The notes under the pieces: model-generated
Databases searched by the model: none
The model's input: only the letters and a program-made list of their open reading frames with translations
Told to the model about the DNA's origin: nothing
In this document: one piece after another, positions 9,762 through 18,266 of the stretch
Position numbering within the stretch: position 1 is the first letter of the stretch
Layout: each line of letters starts with the position of its first letter
Made by a program: the position numbers and the translations under genes
Source of the DNA: Lachnospiraceae bacterium
GTDB lineage: Bacteria; Bacillota; Clostridia; Lachnospirales; Lachnospiraceae
NCBI GenBank assembly: GCA_021770245.1
Contig: JAETRI010000010.1
Coordinates: forward strand, 36,556 to 100,555
Length of the DNA: 64,000 nucleotides
Direction: 5' to 3'

Positions 9762-9791
9762 CTTTACCTCGCTTCCGCCGCCGCAGGCGGC
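9762..9791 (-). promoter_or_regulatory. Hairpin-SD leader module before proS
   Basis: GCCGCC / GGCGGC stem with a 3-nt loop (9777-9791), then GGAAGCGAGGTAAAG (15 nt) and the ATG. Confidence 0.75.
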
Positions 9792-9827
9792 ATTTCATTC
9801 ATCAGGGAAGTGTCTTTGTTCATATTG

Positions 9828-9856
9828 ATATTAGAAGAGAAAGCCCCATTTGTCAA
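9828..9856 (-). promoter_or_regulatory. Promoter of proS
   Basis: TTGACA (9851-9856) and TAATAT (9828-9833) on the minus strand with a 17-nt spacer. It predicts a 5' UTR of about 60 nt. Confidence 0.8.
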
Positions 9857-9888
9857 CCCGTCACAAGGTACCTGCCAGAACAAACGCA

Positions 9889-9935
9889 TGAATGGCCTTG
9901 CGGCCCTTGCGCCGCCCCCTGCCCGTACCCGAACG
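9889..9935 (+). repeat. R2 GC-rich intergenic repeat, copy 2
   Basis: Shares CAAACGCATGAATGGCC and the following GC-rich core with the other R2 copies. It lies after the hflX stop and before the proS promoter. Confidence 0.7.
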
Positions 9936-9940
9936 GCCTC

Positions 9941-11245
9941 TTATGAGTTTGCTTTAAGGTAGCGGGCAAACCTGGCGTAATCGCCTTCCCGGCAGTCCGC
10001 CGTAATACAAACGCCCGACTCCAGATACTCCTGCGCGGTTACATCCGCATTTTCGTTTAAATAGCTCACCACGTCCCCCCTGTCATAGGGGATCAGAAAT
10101 ACGCCGGTTTTGTTTCCGGCATACAGGCTTTCCCGTATCATGGAAAGCAGCGTATCCAGTCCGTCCGCATCAAGCGCGCACATATAGATCTTGTTTCCGT
10201 CCCTTCTGGGCAGTTCGTCCGTTCCCATGATCCGGTCCGCCTTATTCATAACGTGGATAGTGGGAATCCGTTCCGCTCCCAGCTCCTCCAGCGTCTCCTT
10301 CGTTACCTGCATCTGTTCCCGGTAATGTTCGTCCGACACATCCACTACCTCCAGCAGCAAATCCGCATATCTCACCTCGTCCAAAGTGGAGCGGAATGCC
10401 TTGATTAGCCCATGGGGGAGTTTGCTGATAAAGCCCACCGTATCGGACAGAAAAAACCCTTTGTTATCTCCCGGCTCGATTTTTCTGACGGTAGTATCCA
10501 AAGTGGCGAACAGCATATCCTTTGCCGTCACCAACTTTTCTTCCCGCCCCACATACTTTTCCACCATTCTGTTCATCAACGTGGATTTTCCCGCATTGGT
10601 GTATCCCACCAGCGCCACCTGGGGAAGGACGGAGCGTTCCCGTCTTCTTCGCTGGATATTCCTGTCATGTTCGATGTTTTCCAGCTCTCTGCGCAGTTCT
10701 CCGATCCGTTTCTCGATCTTCCGCCGATCCAGTTCGATCTGCTTTTCTCCCGTCCCCTTGTTGCTCATGCTGCCGCTCGCTCCGGCCTGTCTTCCCAGGG
10801 ATTCCCGCATCCCCACCAGCCTGGGCAGCATGTACTGAAGATTGGCCGACTCCACCTGAAGCCTGGCCTCCCGTGTCCTCGCCCTTTTCCTGAAGATCTC
10901 CAGGATCAGGTTGGTACGGTCCATTACGGAAGCATCGATCTCCTTCTGCAGATTTTTCAACTGAGAAGGGGAAAGTGTATCCCCGAAAATAACGAAGTCA
11001 ATTCCCATGAGTTCCACGGTTTCCTGTATTTCCTTCACTTTCCCGCTCCCGATATAAAATGCCGGGTTAGGCGCAGGAAGATTCTGGGTGAGGACGGCAG
11101 CCACCTCCATTTCACAGGCTTCCGCCAGGCTCCCCAGCTCTTCCATCCCATGTTCAAAATCCTTCCCGCTCTCCAGATTTACGCCCACCAGCAGCGCACG
11201 GGCCGTTTTCTCTTCCTGCTCTCTTTCCATCCTTATTTCTTCCAT
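9941..11245 (-). CDS. hflX: GTPase HflX
   Basis: 434 residues. The N-terminal HflX domain (NPAFYIGSGKVKEI, VIFGDTLSPSQLKNL) is followed by a coiled-coil linker (ELDRRKIEKRIGELRRELE) and a G domain with G1 GYTNAGKST, G3 DTVGF and G4 NKAD. HflX binds the ribosome and splits 70S or stalled ribosomes in a GTP-dependent way; some Firmicute copies give resistance to macrolides and lincosamides. The ATG at 11245 was chosen because it follows an SD (GGGAG) and a hairpin; the longer frame upstream runs through the leader structure. An approximately 400-nt leader with a small ORF and a terminator precedes it. Confidence 0.95.
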   Translation of the reverse strand: MEEIRMEREQEEKTARALLVGVNLESGKDFEHGMEELGSLAEACEMEVAAVLTQNLPAPNPAFYIGSGKVKEIQETVELMGIDFVIFGDTLSPSQLKNLQKEIDASVMDRTNLILEIFRKRARTREARLQVESANLQYMLPRLVGMRESLGRQAGASGSMSNKGTGEKQIELDRRKIEKRIGELRRELENIEHDRNIQRRRRERSVLPQVALVGYTNAGKSTLMNRMVEKYVGREEKLVTAKDMLFATLDTTVRKIEPGDNKGFFLSDTVGFISKLPHGLIKAFRSTLDEVRYADLLLEVVDVSDEHYREQMQVTKETLEELGAERIPTIHVMNKADRIMGTDELPRRDGNKIYMCALDADGLDTLLSMIRESLYAGNKTGVFLIPYDRGDVVSYLNENADVTAQEYLESGVCITADCREGDYARFARYLKANS

Positions 11246-11275
11246 ATATATCTCCCGTCTGCCCGCTAAGCGGGC
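11246..11275 (-). promoter_or_regulatory. Hairpin-SD leader module before hflX
   Basis: GCCCGC / GCGGGC stem with a 3-nt loop (11261-11275), then AGACGGGAGATATAT (15 nt) and the ATG. Confidence 0.75.
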
Positions 11276-11365
11276 GCACAAGTTATGTTGTTCCCGCCTG
11301 CCCGCCCCGGGCATTCCTTGTATCAATTCTTTAAAAAAGTCACATTTTTCGGCATTTTCAGGTAC

Positions 11366-11438
11366 AAAAAAAGAGCGCATCCAAAGAAGCACCAGGGCAG
11401 ACCTGCCCATGGCTTCTGCCAGATACAAATAACCGCTC
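11366..11438 (-). terminator. Candidate attenuator terminator in the hflX leader
   Basis: On the minus strand a GAGCG (11434-11438) pairs with CGCTC (11373-11377) directly before seven U residues (11366-11372). Between them is a strong inner hairpin with AGAAGC / GCTTCT and GGGCAG / CTGCCC stems. It lies about 120 nt before the hflX start, with no promoter that I can see between, so hflX expression should depend on read-through. Confidence 0.65.
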
Positions 11439-11572
11439 CAAAATGCCTTCTTTTCATAACAGGAAACCCGGATAGACCCATCAAAGCAATCCCCTTAAAC
11501 AGGGCTTTGGGCTTATCCCGACACCATTCGCTTTTCCTGTTCCAGATGCATTCCGGTGGTTATCTGTTTCTG
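11420..11572 (-). ncRNA. Long rod-like RNA structure in the hflX leader
   Basis: By eye the two halves pair over most of 153 nt: a 15-bp outer stem (11558-11572 with 11420-11434, one mismatch), a 9-bp stem (CCGGAATGC with GCATTTTGG, using G-U pairs), an internal loop, a 9-bp stem (AACAGGAAA / TTTCCTGTT) and a further hairpin at the tip. This is probably part of an attenuator; a 6S-RNA-like function is the main alternative because the rod has a central bubble. Confidence 0.55.
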
Positions 11573-11586
11573 ATCTTAATGAACAC
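11560..11586 (-). CDS. Candidate hflX leader peptide (8 codons)
   Basis: GTG start at 11586 followed by codons for FIKIRNR and a TAA stop. An SD (AGAGGT, 11593-11598) sits at proper distance. The last codons form the 5' arm of the outer stem of the leader rod, so a ribosome here would open that stem. Short ORFs of this kind control antibiotic-resistance genes by ribosome stalling or by changes in translation rate. Whether it is translated is not known. Confidence 0.5.
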   Translation of the reverse strand: MFIKIRNR

Positions 11587-11651
11587 TCTCTTACCTCTTT
11601 TCCGATATTTGGGAAACTACATCCCTAAACCTGAAAACGCCTTACAGCATC

Positions 11652-11680
11652 ATCTTATATGGCCGAAAGATAATTGTCAA
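11652..11680 (-). promoter_or_regulatory. Promoter of the hflX leader
   Basis: TTGACA (11675-11680) and TAAGAT (11652-11657) on the minus strand, 17-nt spacer. Predicted transcript start near 11645, about 400 nt before hflX. Confidence 0.8.
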
Positions 11681-11716
11681 GAATATTTTCCAGAAAGGCT
11701 CGATAAAGATAACAGT

Positions 11717-11838
11717 TCATCCCGCAGGCTTCTGTGCGCCCCGGCGTCCGGGAGCCTGCGGGCTGAACCGTTACCGATAAAGGCCCTGTGGGCCGGGCAG
11801 GGGCGTCGCAGGGGCCGCAGAGCCTTTCGGGAATTTAT
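11717..11838 (-). repeat. R3 hairpin plus partial R2 copy 3, downstream of the EndoQ-UvrD gene
   Basis: A long inverted repeat with CCCGCAGGCT / AGCCTGCGGG arms extended outward by TTCA / TGAA forms the R3 part (11717-11769). It is followed by a partial R2 core (11785-11838). The R3 segment 11729-11772 resembles 37207-37259. It lies where a terminator for the upstream gene would be expected. Confidence 0.55.
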
Positions 11839-11855
11839 CGTGCCGATGCACCGCG

Positions 11856-14800
11856 CTATATCATATCAAACAGGCTCATCTGAACCATCCGCACCGTTTC
11901 CTTCTCCTCCGCTCCTTCCGCCCTCTCCCTCCGAATGTTTTCCGCAGGAATTTCCTGTAGAAACCGGGAGGGCGTGCGGCCGCAGGTTAAAATCAATTCC
12001 TCCTCCGCTCTGGTCATGCCCACGTAACAGAGCCTGCGCTCCTCTTCCAGGTCTTCCGCCGCGCTGCCGCCGAATTCCAGCGGAATCCTTCCCTGATCCA
12101 TCCCGTACAGGAATACCACCGGGAACTCCAGTCCCTTGGAACCGTGCAGCGTCATCAGGGTCACCGCATCCGCAGTGAATTTTCTGCCTCCGTTTCTGCG
12201 CACATCTCCGTCCTCTCCGAAGGTAAGGGTATGAAGGAAGGCTTCCATGGTGGGATAGAGCACCGACATATCCGCCAGCTTCTTCATGGCCTCTCCCTTT
12301 TCAAAGCGGATTTCTTCGGCCCACTCCTCAAGGAGCTTTACCGGCTTAGCCTTCTTTACCTTTTTCCGGTATTTTCCGATCAGCCGAAAAAGGGCTTCCT
12401 CTTCCTCTCCCAGCCAGGGACGCAGCAGCTTCCGACACAGCTCCAGCGATGCTTCCTCTTTCTCGTAAACCGCCTGCCGGAAGAAATACAGGGTCGCGCG
12501 GACCTCCCGCTCCGAAAGGAAATCCTCCCGGCCTGCCACAATATAGGGAATGCCCTCCTGTCCGAGACATTTTTCCAGGGCTGCCGCCTGCCGGTGGGTG
12601 CGGTAGAGCACGGCCATATCCGAGAATCCGCGCACAAAGCGGCCCTCCGCTTTCCCGTTTTCCTCCGTATCCAGCATATCTATGCCGCCGATCTGCCGGT
12701 TGATCTCCTTTGCCACAAAAATCGCTTCCCTCCATTCATCCTCCGCTGTTACGATACGGACGGGAAACCCTGCTTTTCGGCGGGCCGTCATCTCACGCCG
12801 TACGCCCTGATTTCGGGAAATCAATCCCAGGGCAGCATGGAGGATATCCGGTGTGCAGCGGTAGTTTTCCTGCAGCCGGACAGTCTCCAGCTGCGGATAT
12901 TCCTCCGCAAGGCGGGTAAAACATTCGGAATCGGAACCACGGAAGCCGTAAATGGACTGATCCGGATCCCCGATCACGAACAATTCCTTTCCGCCGCGCC
13001 CCCATTCCTTCACCAAACGGTATTGAAGTGGGTTGATATCCTGGAATTCGTCGATGAGCAGGTAGGAAAAACGAAACCGCTGCGGAGCATCTTCCGGCAG
13101 TCCCTCCAGGATCTTTAATGTCTCCAGCAGCAGATCATCATAGTCCAGCGCTCCCGCCTCCCGCAGTTTCCTCTGATAAAACTCATACATGCGGCGGTTT
13201 TTCTCCTCCGGCTTATCCAGCGCGTTTTTCACCCGGGACAGTTCCCGCAGGAAGCGGACCGGCGTCCCCTTTTGGGCAAACGCTTCCAGCGCGTTTTCCG
13301 CCAGCTCCGTCTGCAGCCCTTCGTCCGCCACCAAAAAAGAGAGGCCCTCTTCCTGTAAGAAACGGCTGCATATGGCATGGAACGTACCGATCCAAACCTC
13401 CCCCTGCGTTCCTTCCATCCTGCCACGCATCTCCTCGGCGGCCCGATTGGTGAAGGTAACCGCCGTGATTTCCCCGGCAGGAATCCGACGTACGTCGAGG
13501 AGATGGCGCAGCCTGGAAATCAGCGTCCCGGTCTTCCCCGATCCCGGTCCGGCGATCACGGCCACCGCCCGGCCCGTACATTCTACGGCCTCCCGCTGGC
13601 GCGCGTTCAGTTCTGCCTGCAGCGGTGCGGCGTCTTCCTTCGTTCCTTCTTCCTTGGCTGCGCGTCCGGCCCGGGCGTCTTTCCGGCGCCGCTTTTCCTG
13701 CTCCTCCTTCTCTTTCCTCTGCCTCCTTTTCTGCTCCTGCATTTCCTCCGCCGTAAAAAGGGACATCTGCCCCTCCAGCCTGCTGATATCTTCCGGGGTT
13801 AAAAGGCCGATCCGGCCATATTCCCCGTCATAACCCGGTGTGCGTTCCACTTCTCCCTGCCGAAGCCGCCGTATCCCTTCCGCGATCAGAGGGCCGGCCG
13901 CCTTCCGGATATCCTCGACGGGGACTTCCCGCAGAATGGTAAATTCCGGGCCGAGGGTTCCGATCAGACGCTCATACTGCTCCATGGCTTTTTTCCCCGT
14001 CGCGCAGATCCCCGTGGAAGCGGCGATCACTTCCGGCAGAGGAACCAGGCTTTCAAAAGGCTTTCCCTGCGGCAGAATAAATCCCTCCTCCCGATCCGCC
14101 AGCTGCTCCACCCGGTTCAGCACGCCAATCGTGATTTTCCTTCCGCACACAGGACACTTATTCCCGTATCCGGCCGTCTCCCTCGGACTGATGCACAGGC
14201 CGCATTTCCTGTGCCCGTCAAAATGATACTTCCCCTCCTCCGGGAAAAATTCAATGGTACCCGCTAAGCCCTTTCCCTCCTGGATGGCATCCGCCACACC
14301 CCGATAGGATAATTCGATATCGAACAGGTTGGCTTCCCTTCCCAGCTTCCCGGGAGAATGGGCGTCCGAATTGGAGATCAATTGATAAGAGTCCAGAGCT
14401 CCCACCCGCCGGATCATGGGCGGGTCGGAGGAAAGACCCGTTTCCAGCGCATGAATATAGGGCGTTAAATCTTCATAACAGTCCTCTATGGCATCAAATC
14501 CGGAAAAAGCGCCGAACAGGGAAAAATGGGGCGTCCAGATATGGGCGGGAACATACACTGCATCCGGGCTGGTTTCCAACATGATCTCCAACAGATCCCG
14601 GCAGGGAAGCCCCAGAATGGGCCGGCCGTCGGAATGGATGTTCCCGATCAGCTCCAGCCGTCTGGCCAGCGCTTCGGCCGCCTCCAGGCCGGGCAGAATC
14701 AAAAGGCTGTGCACCTTTCTCACCCGATCCCCTTTTTTATAGATGGAACTGATCTCCCCGGTCACCACAAAGCGGGGACGGGCATCGGATACGCCGGACT

Positions 14801-15017
14801 CGTTTATCCGGTATTCCTTTTTCAATACATACAGGCCTTCTTCCGCCGGTTCCAGCTTTTCCGTCAGTTCCTCCCGCCAGGCCGGATGGGTAAAGTCGCC
14901 CGTCCCGATAAGATCGATTCCCTTTTTCCTCGCCCACAGTTCCAGATGCTCCGGCGTACAGTCCCTGCTGGTCGCCCTGGAATATCTGGAATGGATATGC
15001 AGATCTCCTATATACAT
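11856..15017 (-). CDS. Fusion of EndoQ-like PHP endonuclease and UvrD/PcrA helicase
   Basis: 1053 residues. Residues 1-300 form a PHP phosphoesterase module with metal-binding His7, His9 (DLHIHSRYS), GTGDFTH near 40 and SNSDAH at 216-220, followed by a four-Cys zinc site (Cys272, 275, 288, 291). This matches endonuclease Q, which nicks DNA 5' of deaminated bases. A lysine/glutamate-rich linker (about 425-465) leads to a superfamily 1A helicase with GPGSGKT at 490-496, DEFQDINPLQY, and C-terminal VTLMTLHGSKGLEFPVVF. The enzyme could nick and then unwind damaged DNA. The chosen ATG at 15017 follows a hairpin-SD module; an ATG four codons earlier is in frame. Confidence 0.88.
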   Translation of the reverse strand: MYIGDLHIHSRYSRATSRDCTPEHLELWARKKGIDLIGTGDFTHPAWREELTEKLEPAEEGLYVLKKEYRINESGVSDARPRFVVTGEISSIYKKGDRVRKVHSLLILPGLEAAEALARRLELIGNIHSDGRPILGLPCRDLLEIMLETSPDAVYVPAHIWTPHFSLFGAFSGFDAIEDCYEDLTPYIHALETGLSSDPPMIRRVGALDSYQLISNSDAHSPGKLGREANLFDIELSYRGVADAIQEGKGLAGTIEFFPEEGKYHFDGHRKCGLCISPRETAGYGNKCPVCGRKITIGVLNRVEQLADREEGFILPQGKPFESLVPLPEVIAASTGICATGKKAMEQYERLIGTLGPEFTILREVPVEDIRKAAGPLIAEGIRRLRQGEVERTPGYDGEYGRIGLLTPEDISRLEGQMSLFTAEEMQEQKRRQRKEKEEQEKRRRKDARAGRAAKEEGTKEDAAPLQAELNARQREAVECTGRAVAVIAGPGSGKTGTLISRLRHLLDVRRIPAGEITAVTFTNRAAEEMRGRMEGTQGEVWIGTFHAICSRFLQEEGLSFLVADEGLQTELAENALEAFAQKGTPVRFLRELSRVKNALDKPEEKNRRMYEFYQRKLREAGALDYDDLLLETLKILEGLPEDAPQRFRFSYLLIDEFQDINPLQYRLVKEWGRGGKELFVIGDPDQSIYGFRGSDSECFTRLAEEYPQLETVRLQENYRCTPDILHAALGLISRNQGVRREMTARRKAGFPVRIVTAEDEWREAIFVAKEINRQIGGIDMLDTEENGKAEGRFVRGFSDMAVLYRTHRQAAALEKCLGQEGIPYIVAGREDFLSEREVRATLYFFRQAVYEKEEASLELCRKLLRPWLGEEEEALFRLIGKYRKKVKKAKPVKLLEEWAEEIRFEKGEAMKKLADMSVLYPTMEAFLHTLTFGEDGDVRRNGGRKFTADAVTLMTLHGSKGLEFPVVFLYGMDQGRIPLEFGGSAAEDLEEERRLCYVGMTRAEEELILTCGRTPSRFLQEIPAENIRRERAEGAEEKETVRMVQMSLFDMI

Positions 15018-15047
15018 ATTTATACCCATCTGCGCGCTCCGGCGCGC
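15018..15047 (-). promoter_or_regulatory. Hairpin-SD leader module before the EndoQ-UvrD gene
   Basis: GCGCGC stem, 4-nt loop (15032-15047), then AGATGGGTATAAAT (14 nt) and the ATG. Confidence 0.75.
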
Positions 15048-15130
15048 ATACAAATCAAGAAGATTGAAAATGTCAATTTTCAATCTTATACCTCTGCATA
15101 TCGCAGGCAGAGCCTGCGATACTGCTGCCA
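15048..15130 (-). repeat. Tandem hairpins upstream of the EndoQ-UvrD gene
   Basis: An AT-rich hairpin (15059-15087, AAGATTGAAAA arms) is followed by a perfect TATCGCAGGC / GCCTGCGATA palindrome (about 15098-15121). With the leader hairpin they fill almost the whole 123-nt gap to the next gene. Confidence 0.7.
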
Positions 15131-15140
15131 AACCGTATGC

Positions 15141-16241
15141 TCATGCTTCCTCATATTCTTCCGTCCGCCGACAGCCGTTTTCAAAAATTTTGGTGCTTTT
15201 CCATATTTCCGTCAGCACCACCAATGCCAGAGGGCCCTTCAGGATACCGGACAGTCCGAACAGCTTCACGCCCGCATACACGGATAAAAGCATAAAAACC
15301 GGATATATCCCCGTCCGCTTTCCCATCAGCTTCGGTTCCAGGAACTCCCGTATTCCTACACAGCCCACATAGAGCGCAACGCACCACGCAGCGGCTATAA
15401 ACCGGCCGTTCACCATCTGCCACAGTGCCGTCGGCATCAGTACGATTCCCGTCCCGATAAAGGGAAGAGCGTCCAGCAGCCCTGCCAAAATCCCCAAGGC
15501 CAGTCCGTGCCCCACCTTTCCCGCCCACAGACCGATACAGCAGATCAACATGATCACTGCCAGGATCACCGCCTGCGCCTTCAGGTATACCGCAACCAGA
15601 CGAATGATCCGCTCCAGGACGCCGAACAGACAGCCCAGCAGTTCTTCTCCTCCTCCGTCCTGCAGCCTTTTCACCATTCCCTCATAGTCCCGGCATAAAA
15701 GCAGGGAGGCGATGAAACCCACACCCAGAAAGGCGGCGGCGGACAACAGCTTTTTTACATACCACCAGGACTCCTTCATCAGTTTCGGGACGAATTCCAC
15801 CCGCAGCTCTTCCACGAAAACGTCCACCCGTTCCAGGATAACCTGCTCCACCCTCCCCGCGTCCACGCCGAAATGATCTTCCACATAGACGCAGCAGTCT
15901 CCCAGGAATACGCGGATCTGCCCTCCCACCCGGGCGCAGATACCGTCCCAGTTTTCCGACAGTTCTCCCGCCTGAACCGTCCCGAACTGCAGGGCTGCCC
16001 ACAGCACCGCCAGCACGACGGCCGCCGTAAAAACCAGGATTCCCGCCAAAAGGATTTCCTTTCTCACATGGAGGCGGCCCTCTGCCCGGTTCAGCCATGG
16101 CGTAAGCAGATAGACGATGCCAAAAGCCAGCAAAAACGGAGTTACAAGCGGAATCAAATAACGGAAGGCGGCGTACACTCCCACCGCGGCCACAGCCATC
16201 CCTATGATTTTTTTCTGATCCTCTTTCCGGAAAATTCCCAT
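15141..16241 (-). CDS. AI-2E family transporter
   Basis: 366 residues with a typical AI-2E/PerM layout: two hydrophobic segments near the N-terminus (VGVYAAFRYLIPLVTPFLLAF), a soluble middle region, and a block of four to five segments at the C-terminus containing GLLDALPFIGTGIVLMP, the family signature area. The family includes possible autoinducer-2 exporters and Na+/H+ antiporters, so the substrate is open. The start was set at 16241 behind AGGGG and a hairpin rather than at the longer frame start. The C-terminal residues end 124 nt before the next gene. Confidence 0.87.
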   Translation of the reverse strand: MGIFRKEDQKKIIGMAVAAVGVYAAFRYLIPLVTPFLLAFGIVYLLTPWLNRAEGRLHVRKEILLAGILVFTAAVVLAVLWAALQFGTVQAGELSENWDGICARVGGQIRVFLGDCCVYVEDHFGVDAGRVEQVILERVDVFVEELRVEFVPKLMKESWWYVKKLLSAAAFLGVGFIASLLLCRDYEGMVKRLQDGGGEELLGCLFGVLERIIRLVAVYLKAQAVILAVIMLICCIGLWAGKVGHGLALGILAGLLDALPFIGTGIVLMPTALWQMVNGRFIAAAWCVALYVGCVGIREFLEPKLMGKRTGIYPVFMLLSVYAGVKLFGLSGILKGPLALVVLTEIWKSTKIFENGCRRTEEYEEA

Positions 16242-16279
16242 ATCTATACCCCTGCATATCGCAAGCGGAGCCTGCGATA
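16242..16279 (-). promoter_or_regulatory. Hairpin-SD leader module before the AI-2E gene
   Basis: TATCGCA / TGCGATA arms (16257-16279), then TGCAGGGGTATAGAT (15 nt) and the ATG. A second hairpin (GTTTGAAAC / GTTTCAAAC, about 16294-16316) lies upstream. Confidence 0.7.
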
Positions 16280-16439
16280 CTGCACCAATAAAGAGTTTGA
16301 AACGAAGTTTCAAACTTGCCATCACCCATTTCTACGGAATATGATGTTTTAGTATAGGATTTTCTCCCGGAACTATGCTGGAACATAGTGTCAGCCGGAC
16401 GAGAGGTCTTTTGGTCAAAGCTCCATAAGGGCCCGGCCC

Positions 16440-18266
16440 TCACGAAAGCGGCCGCTTCCTCCCGGACAGGAAAACAGCCGGCCGCCACACCTCCGTCGGC
16501 TCCGTCCTTCTCACAAGGCCTTCCGCCAGCCCCAGAATCGCAAAAAGGAAGGGCGTGGCGCATACCTGCTGATAACAGAAAAAATTATGCGCCGAGTAGG
16601 CACAAACCGCAAACAGCCCCATCAAGGCAAAGGGCCGCTCCTCCCCTTTCCGATAAAAACGCAGTGCGGCCGCAGCCAGCAGACCGATCCACGCGGCAAG
16701 CCCTGCCGCCCCCACGCAGATCAGCAGATTTAAAAATTCGTTATGAGCATTCGTCAGGATATCCGGCTTCCAATAATCGTTCAGCTTCTGTGCATATGCC
16801 GGGATGCCGTAGCTGTAGGCCATAAAACAGTCGGGCCCCGCGCCGAATATCTTTTTTTCGAACGGCATCTGGTTAAAAATTTCCAAGGCGGTTTTCCAGA
16901 TAAATCCCCTGTCGCTTCCCCACCTGTCGTCGAACAAAAGGTACTGATTCTGACTGGATATGCCGAACCAACGCTTCAAAAGGCCGGCGGTATTCAGGGT
17001 AATTGCGGTAACCGTCAGCGTCAGTCCCCCTGCTGCCGCAGCAAATGCGGCCTTTTGCAGCCGCCTCCCCGTCCGTTCCCAGTTATCCTCTCTTCCCGGC
17101 GCTGCCTCGCCCTTAAGGAGGGCCAGATAGGCGGCGGAAGCGGCCAAAAGGAGGATCCAGCTGATACTTCCTTTGGAAAACGCCGTGGACAGCCTTCCCA
17201 ATTCCATGGCCCGTCCTGCGAAGCCCCATTGCAGCAGCCCCACCGCCTTAAAGGAAGCGGCGCAGAGAATCACACATTCCAAAAACCGCTCCATTCCCTG
17301 CCTCCTGCGGCAGGAGACCGCAAAAATACCCAGGTACAGAAGACCCAGCGCAGCAAAGGCGCTGTCGCTGTTCTGCGTCACCAGGGTCATAAAAGCCAAT
17401 ACACAATACAGCCCTGACCAAATCCGCACCTTTTTCTCCCGGGAAATATAGAACAAGCACAGGCCGATGGGAAATACCGTGCATACATAGCCGGAATACC
17501 AGGTCGCCTGTCCGATAGTGGAAAGGAAGCGGATCTGATAGGAACTGTCGATTCCAACATACATCCCAAGCGGATCGATTCCGAACCGGTGAAAAATTCC
17601 CAAAAGGAAGGTGAGCCCGGAACCGATCAGCGCTCCCGCAATCACGGTCGTTACCCCAAAGGAGCTCTTTTCCGCCCCGGGACCCGGCTTAGGAAGGTTA
17701 CTCCGATCCTGCGCCTTCCTGCCGCCATCGGCCCCCCGGCATCTTTCCGGAAGCTCTTTTTTATTCCACGGAAAGAAACGGGAAATGAGGTAATACGCAG
17801 CAGCCATCAAAAGCTGGGTATGCAGGCCCATATTCCACCCGTCCACTCCGGCCCAGGCGTCCTCCCTGTAATCGCTTTGCAGATAGGAAATCAAACAGGC
17901 GGCCGTGTACAAAGCGACGCAGATATCCAGAGCCGATAAGCCCCGGAGGCATGGAAAGCCGCTGCGGCCGGCGGCCGGCGGCCGGCTTTCCTTATCGCTC
18001 CCGCCCTTCCCTGTCGATCCGACCAGCATTCCTGCGCGCCATAAAACCGCCAGCACGGCGCCCGGTACCAGAAACAGGGCCGAAACGCCGGAAAAAAAGG
18101 AAAATTTATATGCGCCGATATCATGATATCCGTCTATCACGTACAGGGGAAAGACCGTCAGCATCAGGAAAGTCCAGCAAACGGTGAGAAATTCCGTACA
18201 GTCATATACGTTTTTAAGCAGCCAGTTCCATCCCGTCTGTCCCTGCCGTTTTTTCATATCTCCCAT
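16440..18266 (-). CDS. O-antigen ligase / polymerase-like membrane protein
   Basis: 608 residues with roughly a dozen hydrophobic segments and a large extracytoplasmic loop, the layout of the Wzy/WaaL-like O-antigen ligase family. The segment DRGFIWKTALEIFNQMPFEKKIFGAGPDCF and TNAHNEFLNLLICVGAAGLAAW matches the conserved H-N-x-(F/Y)-L-N-x-L region of that family. It probably polymerises or attaches a cell-surface polysaccharide; the substrate is unknown. The ATG at 18266 has GGAGG seven bases upstream and overlaps the end of the pseudouridine synthase gene, so the two are co-translated. Confidence 0.8.
   Translation of the reverse strand: MGDMKKRQGQTGWNWLLKNVYDCTEFLTVCWTFLMLTVFPLYVIDGYHDIGAYKFSFFSGVSALFLVPGAVLAVLWRAGMLVGSTGKGGSDKESRPPAAGRSGFPCLRGLSALDICVALYTAACLISYLQSDYREDAWAGVDGWNMGLHTQLLMAAAYYLISRFFPWNKKELPERCRGADGGRKAQDRSNLPKPGPGAEKSSFGVTTVIAGALIGSGLTFLLGIFHRFGIDPLGMYVGIDSSYQIRFLSTIGQATWYSGYVCTVFPIGLCLFYISREKKVRIWSGLYCVLAFMTLVTQNSDSAFAALGLLYLGIFAVSCRRRQGMERFLECVILCAASFKAVGLLQWGFAGRAMELGRLSTAFSKGSISWILLLAASAAYLALLKGEAAPGREDNWERTGRRLQKAAFAAAAGGLTLTVTAITLNTAGLLKRWFGISSQNQYLLFDDRWGSDRGFIWKTALEIFNQMPFEKKIFGAGPDCFMAYSYGIPAYAQKLNDYWKPDILTNAHNEFLNLLICVGAAGLAAWIGLLAAAALRFYRKGEERPFALMGLFAVCAYSAHNFFCYQQVCATPFLFAILGLAEGLVRRTEPTEVWRPAVFLSGRKRPLS

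Noticed and set aside
9762..9860. T-box leader of proS
   Set aside because: The 5' UTR is only about 60 nt and has no T-box consensus or terminator.
11366..11645. 6S RNA gene upstream of hflX
   Set aside because: Promoter, terminator, size and a rod with a central bubble would fit, but a small ORF with a good SD overlaps the rod and there is no other promoter for hflX. Kept as the alternative to an attenuator, not called as ssrS.
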